From: F1-60-MAGs149 sp044369995
GTDB lineage: Bacteria; Actinomycetota; Thermoleophilia; Gaiellales; F1-60-MAGs149
Direction of reading: 5' to 3'
Assembly (NCBI GenBank): GCA_044369995.1
Contig: JBILWG010000112.1
Coordinates: 1-6,220, forward strand
Length of the DNA: 6,220 bases
This document shows positions 1 through 4,943 of this stretch, piece after piece; position 1 is the first letter of the stretch, and every line of letters begins with the position of its first letter. A program made the position numbers and the translations under genes. The notes beneath the pieces were generated by a model. The model was not told the origin of the DNA. It saw only the letters and a program-made list of their open reading frames with translations, and searched no databases.

Positions 1-683
1 GGCCAGAGCCGCGTCCACGCCTCTGGGCGCGAGACGAGATCCAGGCAGAGCCCGTCGCCGAGCGCGAGAATCGCACCGCACTGTCCCTCGACGCGCTCGA
101 AGGACTCGGCGAGGCCATCGATGCGCGGGCGCTCTGCGTCGTGCACGTCGGAGAGAGCGCTGGTCGGAGCGTGCACCGCGCTCTCGTGGATGCGCTCGTC
201 GATCTCGGCCCAGACGGTCTGCTGCGAGCACCCCGCCGACAGTGGCGCGTGCTCGAGATCGACCGACTTGCGGCGGCGGATCTCCGGGTGCGCGACACGG
301 TCGGCGGGGACGAAGTCCACGCCCGTGTCGTGCCAGCGGCCGGCTTCGACGCACGCCACCGGGATCTTCTGGGTGGTCGTCGCCGCGACGAGAATGGAGG
401 CCTCGAGCACGCGATTCTGCTTCGCGCCGACGACCTCCTCGCCGTCGTACAGCAGCACGTCGGTGGCAAGCGGATTGCGGACGAGCAGCTCGGGGACGTG
501 TCCGTGCACATCGACCTCGTCGATCGTGAACCCGAGCGCCACCGCCTCGTCGAGGGTGATGTACGCGCGCTGTGGCAACGCGGCGACGAGGAGCGGGACG
601 ATGGTGATACCGCCGTTCATCTGCGGCTCGCCCAGTCTCAAGGGCGTGGCGTGCGACGGCTTCGGGCAGGTGACAGTGCTCAT
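1..683 (-). CDS. ARPP-1/DUF6569 family protein, partial (C-terminus off left edge)
   Basis: Reading leftward from the ATG at 683 gives 227 codons with no stop before the window edge, so the C-terminus is missing. Hallmarks I recognise from the ARPP-1 (DUF6569) domain are GGITIVPLL at residues 24-32, YITLDEA at 41-47, VPELLV at 63-68, the core GEEVVGAKQNR at 81-91, and CVEAGRW at 111-117. No signal peptide or membrane segment is visible, so it is probably cytoplasmic. The biochemical role of the family is not established; its name comes from association with ADP-ribosylglycohydrolase and rhodanese-phosphatase proteins, and I do not assign a reaction. The start is set by a clean Shine-Dalgarno five bases upstream. 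It lies 59 bp after the VKOR stop on the same strand with no strong terminator between, so co-transcription is likely. Family call is from remembered motifs, fairly sure. Confidence 0.8.
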   Translation of the reverse strand, partial: MSTVTCPKPSHATPLRLGEPQMNGGITIVPLLVAALPQRAYITLDEAVALGFTIDEVDVHGHVPELLVRNPLATDVLLYDGEEVVGAKQNRVLEASILVAATTTQKIPVACVEAGRWHDTGVDFVPADRVAHPEIRRRKSVDLEHAPLSAGCSQQTVWAEIDERIHESAVHAPTSALSDVHDAERPRIDGLAESFERVEGQCGAILALGDGLCLDLVSRPEAWTRLW

Positions 684-688
684 GGCGG

Positions 689-695
689 CTCCTTC
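689..695 (-). promoter_or_regulatory. Shine-Dalgarno of the ARPP-1-like gene
   Basis: On the minus strand GAAGGAG ends five bases before the ATG at 683. It is the best ribosome-binding site in the window. It fixes the start and fits an internal gene of an operon, in contrast to the apparently leaderless VKOR gene upstream. Confidence 0.8.
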
Positions 696-742
696 GTCTC
701 GTGTGTGGTGGCACGAGGGAGTCGCGGTGGAGCCGGAGCTCC

Positions 743-1195
743 TTACGCCGGCTCGGCGTCGGCGCCGACATCGCCGGCCGCCGGCGTGCGGAGTAGCCGC
801 ACCAGCTCGCATGCGCCCGCGACCCACCAGAAGCCCATGAACGTGACGCACCAGATGCACATGTGCCCGCCGAAGTGCGCCTGCTCGACGTAGCGCAGGT
901 AGATCGTGAAGACCGCGCCGATCGCGAACAGCACGAGACTGATCGCGCGCAGCTCCATGATCCGCCACGGCGTGGCGAGCAGCAGGACACTGGCCGCCGT
1001 CAGGCCGATGTAGGCGAGCGGGATGCCGGCGAGGTAGCCCCAGGGCGAGTAGAGCGCGAGCGCGCAGCCACCGCCAGCAGTGCAGGGCGGGATCCCGTTC
1101 GTCGCCTTCTGGTACGCGAGGTAGCCGGAGACGACGATCGCACCGACCAGCGCGAGGAGCTGGAGATACGTCGGGATACGACGGTCGAACGTCAT
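743..1195 (-). CDS. Vitamin K epoxide reductase (VKOR) family membrane disulfide oxidoreductase
   Basis: A 150-residue polytopic membrane protein. Bacterial VKORs reoxidise a DsbA-like partner and pass electrons to quinone, driving disulfide formation outside the membrane. Four hydrophobic segments lie near residues 11-29, 52-75, 83-104 and 115-135. The catalytic set is complete: loop cysteines C38 and C44 (five residues between), S50 six residues later, and the CIWC active site at 113-116. These spacings match the cyanobacterial VKOR pattern C50/C56/S62. There is no fused thioredoxin domain, so a separate DsbA-like partner must be encoded elsewhere. I chose the ATG at 1195 because it sits 6 bases after TACCCT, as expected for a leaderless message. 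The ATG at 1201 would add two residues, and the ATG at 1297 would overlap the divergent gene and add a non-hydrophobic, Arg-rich leader. ARPP-1-like gene follows on the same strand. Confidence 0.9.
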   Translation of the reverse strand: MTFDRRIPTYLQLLALVGAIVVSGYLAYQKATNGIPPCTAGGGCALALYSPWGYLAGIPLAYIGLTAASVLLLATPWRIMELRAISLVLFAIGAVFTIYLRYVEQAHFGGHMCIWCVTFMGFWWVAGACELVRLLRTPAAGDVGADAEPA

Positions 1196-1201
1196 GCGCA
1201 T

Positions 1202-1207
1202 AGGGTA
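1202..1207 (-). promoter_or_regulatory. Predicted -10 box TACCCT of the VKOR gene
   Basis: On the minus strand TACCCT is followed by six bases and then the ATG at 1195. This fits an actinobacterial TANNNT -10 element firing a leaderless transcript that begins at the start codon. No Shine-Dalgarno precedes that ATG and no convincing -35 is visible. The 100-bp gap to the divergent dehydrogenase gene (1196-1295) holds both promoters. Confidence 0.5.
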
Positions 1208-1282
1208 CCCGGCGTCGGTGCTTCGGTGAGACGCCCGGATTACCTCGCGTCCACCACCGCGAGCTCTCACCTCAGCCTCGCG

Positions 1283-1288
1283 TAGGCT
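1283..1288 (+). promoter_or_regulatory. Predicted -10 box TAGGCT of the alcohol dehydrogenase gene
   Basis: TAGGCT lies seven bases before the ATG at 1296. There is no purine-rich Shine-Dalgarno in the 20 bases upstream. The arrangement TANNNT-N7-ATG is that of a leaderless promoter. A clear -35 hexamer is not seen. Confidence 0.55.
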
Positions 1289-1295
1289 ACGCGCC

Positions 1296-2408
1296 ATGAA
1301 GATCCGTGCCGCAGTACTCGAGGAATTCGGCCAGCCGCTCGTCGTCCAGGAGGTCGAGCTCGCCGAGCCGAAGGCGGGGGAGGTGCTCGTCCGCCTCGAG
1401 GCGTGCGGCGTCTGCCATACCGACCTCTACACGGCGTCCGGCGCCGACCCGACGGGGTATGCCCCCTGCGTGCTCGGGCACGAGGGCGCGGGTGTGGTCG
1501 AGAAGATCGGTGCGGGCGTCACACTGGTGCAGCCCGGCGATCACGTGATCACGCTGTTCGCTCCGGAGTGCGGCCAGTGCATCCACTGCCGCAGCTCGCG
1601 CACCAACCGCTGCATCGCGATCCGTGAGCAGCAGGGTCGCGGCTATCTGCCCGACGGCACGGCGCGCCTGTCGCGCGACGGCGAGGAGCTGCGCCACTTC
1701 ATGGGCACCTCGACGTTCGCCGAGTACACGGTGATGCCCGAGATCGCGCTCGCCAAGGTGAGTCCCGAGGCGCCGCTCGACGGCTGCGCCCCGTTCGCCT
1801 GCGGCCTCTCGACCGGCATCGGCGCTGCGCTCTACACGGCGCAGGTCGAGCGCGGCTCCACGGTCGCCGTCTTCGGCTGCGGCCTCGTCGGCCTCGGCGC
1901 CGTGATCGGCGCGCGCCTCGCCGGTGCGGAGCGCATCATCGCGATCGACCTCGCCGAGAATCGTCTGCAGGATGCGCTGCATCACGGCGCCACCGAGACC
2001 CGCGTCGGCGGCCCCGACACCGTCGACTGGCTGAAGGAGCAGACCGACGGCTACGGCATCGACTACACCTTCGAGGCGACCGGCAACGTCAACGTCATGC
2101 GCCAGGCCGTCGAAAGCGCTCGCGAGGCGTGGGGGCTGGCGACGATGTGCGGCGTGGCCGGCAAGGGCGAGCTGCTCGAGGTGATCCCGCGCTTCCTGAT
2201 CACCGGCCGTCGCGTCACCGGCTCGTCGTTCGGCGGCGTCAAGGGCCGCACGCAGGTGCCGCTGCTGGTCGATCACTGGCTCAACGGCGACATCGACGTC
2301 GAGGCGCTGCTGTCGCACCGCATCACGCTCGACGAGGTCAACCACGGCTTCGAGCTGATGGAGCAGCAGGACGGCATCCGCAGCGTGATCACGTTCGGCG
2401 GGTCGTGA
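1296..2408 (+). CDS. Zinc-dependent alcohol dehydrogenase, class III (formaldehyde dehydrogenase-like) subfamily
   Basis: A full-length 370-residue medium-chain dehydrogenase, probably cytosolic and NAD-dependent. Catalytic zinc ligands are C40 (CHTD, 40-43), H62 (GHEGAG) and C169. The structural zinc lobe has C92, C95, C98 and C106. The Rossmann motif FGCGLVG (193-199) is followed by D218, typical of NAD preference. Stretches IREQQGRG (109-116), PDGTAR and MGTSTFAEYTV (136-146) closely resemble class III ADH/S-(hydroxymethyl)glutathione dehydrogenase. R110 aligns with the Arg115 that anchors the glutathione carboxylate, and D51 with Asp55. The position of human Glu57 is T53 here, so the natural thiol cofactor or substrate may differ from glutathione. 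Actinobacteria often use mycothiol, but their known mycothiol-dependent enzyme looks different. Its TGA overlaps the GTG of the downstream channel gene, implying one operon. Family sure, substrate not. Confidence 0.93.
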   Translation: MKIRAAVLEEFGQPLVVQEVELAEPKAGEVLVRLEACGVCHTDLYTASGADPTGYAPCVLGHEGAGVVEKIGAGVTLVQPGDHVITLFAPECGQCIHCRSSRTNRCIAIREQQGRGYLPDGTARLSRDGEELRHFMGTSTFAEYTVMPEIALAKVSPEAPLDGCAPFACGLSTGIGAALYTAQVERGSTVAVFGCGLVGLGAVIGARLAGAERIIAIDLAENRLQDALHHGATETRVGGPDTVDWLKEQTDGYGIDYTFEATGNVNVMRQAVESAREAWGLATMCGVAGKGELLEVIPRFLITGRRVTGSSFGGVKGRTQVPLLVDHWLNGDIDVEALLSHRITLDEVNHGFELMEQQDGIRSVITFGGS

Positions 2409-2989
2409 GCATCCCGGGCGTGATCGCAGCGCAGGCCGAGCAGGGCCTGGGTGAGCTGCTCGTCGGCACGCCGCTGCGCATCCTGATCGTGTTGCTGGTC
2501 GCGGTCGCGCTCCAGCTCGTGGCCGTCCGTGTGATCCGCCACGCCATCCGCCGCACCGTCGAGCGGGCACAGGCGCGGGATCAGCAGCGCGGCAAGGAGG
2601 TCTCGGGCACGCGGGTCGCCCAGCGCACGGGCGCAATCGGGTCGCTGATGATCAGCGTGGTCTCGGTGGTGATCTGGATCAATGCGCTGCTGATCATCCT
2701 CGAGGCCCTGGGCATCAACATCACGCCGATCGTCGCAAGCGCCGGTGTCGCCGGCATCGCGCTCGCCTTCGGCGCGCAGACGCTGATCAAGGACTACATC
2801 TCCGGCATTCTCCTGATCCTCGAGGATCAGTACGGCGTCGGCGACGTGGTCGTGATCGGCGCGGTCACCGGCACCGTCGAGGAGGTGCTGCTGCGCACGA
2901 CGCGACTGCGCGATGCCGACGGCACGCTCTGGCACTTCCGCAACGGCGAGATCATGAGCGTCGGAAACCGCTCGCAGCCGAGCGTCTAG
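2405..2989 (+). CDS. Short MscS-type mechanosensitive channel protein lacking the C-terminal domain
   Basis: Read from the GTG at 2405 this is 194 residues. The GTG overlaps the dehydrogenase TGA (GTGA), so translation is probably coupled; a second in-frame GTG at 2420 is possible. Hydrophobic helices lie near residues 24-44 and 77-100. The pore helix at 106-140 has the Ala/Gly-rich MscS pattern (ASAGVAGIALAFGAQTLIKD) followed by the beta-domain (GVGDVV, GTVEEV, RTTRLRDADGTLWHFRNGEI, VGNRS). Such channels open under membrane tension to release solutes during hypo-osmotic shock. Oddity: E. coli MscS continues about 100 residues beyond this domain as the alpha/beta cytoplasmic cage, but here a TAG stops the protein four residues after VGNRS, exactly where the convergent hisC ends. 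Neither other forward frame restores a plausible continuation. It could be a truncated gene or a real minimal variant. Confidence 0.85.
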   Translation: MSIPGVIAAQAEQGLGELLVGTPLRILIVLLVAVALQLVAVRVIRHAIRRTVERAQARDQQRGKEVSGTRVAQRTGAIGSLMISVVSVVIWINALLIILEALGINITPIVASAGVAGIALAFGAQTLIKDYISGILLILEDQYGVGDVVVIGAVTGTVEEVLLRTTRLRDADGTLWHFRNGEIMSVGNRSQPSV

Positions 2990-4089
2990 CGCGACAGCAC
3001 GTCGACGAGGATCGGCTCGGCAATCGCCATGTCCTCATCCGAGCCGATCGTGATGCGGATCTTGGTCGGCGCACCGAAGCCATTCAGCGGCCGTACGATC
3101 ACGCCGCGCTGCATCAACGCCGCGGCCGTGGCCTGCGCGTCGTCGACGGTGACGGTGAGGAAGTTCGCGACGCCGGTCGTCGCGACGCCGGCGGCGGCGA
3201 GCTTGGTGCGCAGCGACTCGCGGCGCACGGCGTTCTCCTGGCCGCGACGCTCGATCGTTGCGGTGTCGGCCAGCGAGGCGATCACGGCGGCCGTGGCCAT
3301 CGAGCTGACGTCGAATGGCCCGCGCACGCGGATCGACGCGTCGATGATCCAGGCGGGGGCGGCCATCCAGCCGACGCGCAGCCCGGCGAGTCCGTAGATC
3401 TTGGAGAAGCTGCGCAGCACCGCGACACGAGGGTGGCCCGCCTTGACGTACTCCTCGATCGCATTTGGATAGTCGTCCTCGAGGACGTAGCCGGCATACG
3501 CCTCGTCGACCACGCACACGACATGCTCGGGCAGTGCATCGACGAACGCGCGCAGCTGATCGCGCGTCACGTACGTGCCCGTCGGGTTGTTCGGATTGCA
3601 GACGTAGACCATGCTCGTCTCGGGCGTGATCGCCGCGAGCAGCGCGTCGAGATCGTGCGTGTCGTTGGCGAGCGGCACCATGATCGCGTTCGCCTGCTGC
3701 TTCTGCGCGGTGAGCGCATACGAGACGAACGCGGGCCAGGCGAAGACCACGTCGTCGCCGGGGCCGAGGAAGGCCGAGGAGAGATAGGCGATCGACATGT
3801 CGGCGCCCGGGCTGGCGGCGACCATGTCGGGTGCGAGTCCGTGCGCGGCGGCAAGCGCGGCGTGGAGCTCGCCCGCGTCGGGGTAGCGGTTCAGCTCCGG
3901 CGCCTCGGCGCTCATCGCAGCAAGCGCGGCGGGGGTGGGGCCCTCGGCCCCCTCGTTCGACGACAGCTTGACGATCGGAATGCCCTCCGGCACGCCGGTT
4001 GAGGCACCGGGCGTGTAGACCGTCAGCTGGTCGAGATGGGGACGAAGGCGGACGCCGGCTGGTGCGCCGGGGATGACGGGCTCGCTCAT
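2986..4089 (-). CDS. hisC: Histidinol-phosphate aminotransferase family (class I/II PLP aminotransferase)
   Basis: A complete 367-residue fold-type I aminotransferase, cytosolic. In histidine biosynthesis HisC transfers an amino group from glutamate to imidazole-acetol phosphate, giving histidinol phosphate. Visible signatures: LSSNEG (42-47), NPNNPTG (165-171), DEAYAGYV (195-202) with the PLP-contacting D195 and Y198, SFSKIYGLAGLRVGW (227-241) with Schiff-base lysine K230 and R238, and the substrate carboxylate arginine R345 in KIRITIG. No other his genes lie nearby, so this lone copy could instead serve aromatic or other amino-acid transamination; the subfamily cannot be fixed from sequence alone. 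Start ATG at 4089 is seven bases after a TACGCT box. Its stop overlaps the channel gene's stop. It is divergent from the toxin-antitoxin pair. Confidence 0.88.
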   Translation of the reverse strand: MSEPVIPGAPAGVRLRPHLDQLTVYTPGASTGVPEGIPIVKLSSNEGAEGPTPAALAAMSAEAPELNRYPDAGELHAALAAAHGLAPDMVAASPGADMSIAYLSSAFLGPGDDVVFAWPAFVSYALTAQKQQANAIMVPLANDTHDLDALLAAITPETSMVYVCNPNNPTGTYVTRDQLRAFVDALPEHVVCVVDEAYAGYVLEDDYPNAIEEYVKAGHPRVAVLRSFSKIYGLAGLRVGWMAAPAWIIDASIRVRGPFDVSSMATAAVIASLADTATIERRGQENAVRRESLRTKLAAAGVATTGVANFLTVTVDDAQATAAALMQRGVIVRPLNGFGAPTKIRITIGSDEDMAIAEPILVDVLSR

Positions 4090-4096
4090 GGGTGGG

Positions 4097-4102
4097 AGCG
4101 TA
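4097..4102 (-). promoter_or_regulatory. Predicted -10 box TACGCT of hisC
   Basis: On the minus strand TACGCT is followed by seven bases (CCCACCC) and the ATG at 4089. There is no Shine-Dalgarno, so a leaderless transcript is expected. A short dyad CCCGC/GCGGG (4111-4115, 4120-4124) overlaps the -35 area but may be chance. Confidence 0.55.
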
Positions 4103-4127
4103 CCCGTGGACCCGCGACAGCGGGGCG

Positions 4128-4155
4128 TGATGTGTCATCAAGTTGTCTCTTGATG
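4128..4155. promoter_or_regulatory. Candidate operator of the toxin-antitoxin operon (three TGATG/CATCA half-sites)
   Basis: Two overlapping dyads share the middle half-site: TGATG (4128-4132) with CATCA (4136-4140) across 3 bp, and CATCAAG (4136-4142) with CTTGATG (4149-4155) across 6 bp. They lie 16 to 43 bases before the antitoxin ATG, where ribbon-helix-helix antitoxins usually bind to repress their own operon. Arms of 5-7 bp could occur by chance, so position is the main support. I could not place a convincing -10 for this operon. The site also lies upstream of the hisC promoter and might affect it. Confidence 0.45.
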
Positions 4156-4161
4156 GAAGGA
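4155..4161 (+). promoter_or_regulatory. Shine-Dalgarno of the antitoxin gene
   Basis: GGAAGGA sits nine bases before the ATG at 4171 and decides this start over the in-frame ATG at 4153, which has no such site and overlaps the candidate operator. Confidence 0.6.
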
Positions 4162-4170
4162 CTGTCTCCC

Positions 4171-4398
4171 ATGGCACCCACGCGCGAGAAGTTCGCATCC
4201 CAAGCGGACCCGGAGATCTTGGCGTCCCTGCGCGGCGCTGCCGCCGCGCAGGGACGCCAGTTGCAGGCGGTCATCGAGGATGCCATGAGTGAATACCTCG
4301 CTCGGCTCGCTGGCAATCGTCCGCGCCCGCAGGTGATGGAGGCACTGGCAGAGAGTGTCGCCGAGTTCGATTCGCTCTACGAGCGGCTCGCGCAGTGA
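4171..4398 (+). CDS. Predicted ribbon-helix-helix antitoxin of a Doc/Fic toxin-antitoxin pair
   Basis: A 75-residue protein from the ATG at 4171. The N-terminal half reads like a ribbon-helix-helix DNA-binding domain: strand REKFASQADPEI (5-16), helix with LRGAAAAQGRQ (20-30), then the second helix AVIEDAMSEYLARL. The C-terminal stretch, RPRPQVMEALAESVAEFDSLYERLAQ in two blocks, is amphipathic and probably wraps the toxin; I recall similar tails in antitoxins beside Doc-type genes. It does not look like Phd, and I do not find the (S/T)xxxE(G/N) inhibitory motif of Fic antitoxins. The gene overlaps the toxin by GTGA, ensuring coupled synthesis. Odd feature: codons 17-30 form an 18-bp perfect inverted repeat. 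Expected role is neutralising the toxin and repressing the operon; function inferred from size, fold and context. Confidence 0.78.
   Translation: MAPTREKFASQADPEILASLRGAAAAQGRQLQAVIEDAMSEYLARLAGNRPRPQVMEALAESVAEFDSLYERLAQ
4220..4259 (+). repeat. 18-bp perfect inverted repeat (hairpin) inside the antitoxin gene
   Basis: Arms 4220-4237 and 4242-4259 are exact reverse complements around the four-base loop CTGC. In mRNA this would be a very stable, mostly G:C hairpin. It covers codons 17 to 30 of the antitoxin (L17 to Q30). Downstream bases are not T-rich, so it is not a standard intrinsic terminator. It may tune antitoxin-to-toxin translation or mRNA processing; that is inference. Confidence 0.9.
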
Positions 4399-4943
4399 CC
4401 AACGAGCCGGTTGTCCACATCACCGTAGACGAGGCGATCTTCATCCACGGAGTCCTGCGGGAGCGACATGGCGGCAGCCCGGACCTTCGAGATGCCGGTG
4501 CGCTGGAGTCCGCGCTGGTGCGCCCGCAACTCGGGCACTACGACGATCTTGTGGCGGAGGCGGCAGCGCTGCTCGAGCGTCTCGGGATCAATCATCCGTT
4601 CGTAGACGGCAACAAGCGAGGCGCCTTCGGCGTGGTCGATGTGTTTCGCCGCATCAATGGACAACGCGTCGGCTGCACGGCAGACGACGCCTACGCGTTC
4701 ATGATCGGGCTGTTCGAGTCGCATCGCTTCCGCTTCGAGCACCTCGAGCCATGGCTGCGCTCCGTGGTGCGCGAACGCTGGGTCCGGGCTCGGCGACGGT
4801 TCTCTCAGGTGCGTGGCACGGACAGGCGTGCGCCTGTGGCGGGCGCTAGGATCCCGCCATGCCTGAAGACCTCGTCCTCTACGAGCGCCGCGGCCCGTCC
4901 GCGTGGATCACGCTCAACCGTCCCGAGAAGCTCAACTCCATGA
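4395..4943 (+). CDS. doc: Doc/Fic-fold toxin (death-on-curing family) with extended C-terminus
   Basis: Starts at a GTG overlapping the antitoxin stop (GTGA). Doc toxins phosphorylate EF-Tu and stop translation until neutralised. Family signatures: LRDAGALESALVRPQ (31-45), then the active site HPFVDGNKR (67-75). This matches the P1 Doc pattern HxFxDxNKR, with catalytic H67, D71, N73, K74 and R75. The lysine where AMPylating Fic enzymes have glycine favours Doc-type kinase activity. Doc homology ends near residue 121 (LEPWL), about where the 126-residue P1 protein ends. The frame then runs on for some 60 Arg/Ser-rich residues, through the promoter and first 85 bases of the hydratase gene, to a stop at 4943. 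This tail looks like a non-coding frame and probably reflects a lost stop. Toxin family is sure; the tail being functional is doubtful. Confidence 0.85.
   Translation: MTNEPVVHITVDEAIFIHGVLRERHGGSPDLRDAGALESALVRPQLGHYDDLVAEAAALLERLGINHPFVDGNKRGAFGVVDVFRRINGQRVGCTADDAYAFMIGLFESHRFRFEHLEPWLRSVVRERWVRARRRFSQVRGTDRRAPVAGARIPPCLKTSSSTSAAARPRGSRSTVPRSSTP
4822..4837. promoter_or_regulatory. Inverted repeat in the -35 region of the hydratase promoter (possible repressor operator)
   Basis: ACAGGCG (4822-4828) and CGCCTGT (4831-4837) are perfect inverted arms separated by TG. The dyad ends nine bases before the predicted -10 at 4847-4852, so a bound dimer would block RNA polymerase. TetR-type regulators commonly control acyl-CoA genes from such sites, but none is encoded here. 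A 7-bp arm could be chance. Confidence 0.35.
4847..4852 (+). promoter_or_regulatory. Predicted -10 box TAGGAT of the enoyl-CoA hydratase gene
   Basis: TAGGAT is followed by CCCGCC and then the ATG at 4859, the same TANNNT-N6/7-ATG arrangement as three other genes here, with no Shine-Dalgarno. It lies inside the 3' part of the toxin reading frame, meaning that the hydratase has its own promoter. Confidence 0.6.

Noticed and set aside
698..717. Small hairpin CTCGTG/CACGAG between VKOR and the ARPP-1-like gene
   Set aside because: A 6-bp stem with an 8-base loop and no T run is too weak to call a terminator or attenuator.
121..893. Plus-strand open frames of 239 and 250 codons over the left end
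   Set aside because: They are antisense to the ARPP-1-like frame and the 3' end of the VKOR gene, and show no domain or ribosome site.
1196..1297. Longer VKOR start at ATG 1297 adding an N-terminal leader
   Set aside because: It would overlap the divergent dehydrogenase start, adds an Arg-rich stretch atypical of the family, and ignores the TACCCT box.
1287..2636. 449-codon open frame on the minus strand opposite the dehydrogenase
   Set aside because: It is Arg/Ala/Asp-rich with no recognisable domain, and lies antisense to a gene with clear catalytic motifs; long antisense frames are expected in GC-rich DNA.
3474..3487. Perfect 14-bp palindrome CGTCCTCGAGGACG inside hisC
   Set aside because: Seven matching pairs are expected by chance about once in a window this size, and it lies in conserved coding sequence.
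4036..4170. Longer antitoxin starts at ATG 4036 or ATG 4153
   Set aside because: The first runs over the divergent hisC start with non-family sequence; the second lacks a Shine-Dalgarno and sits in the candidate operator.
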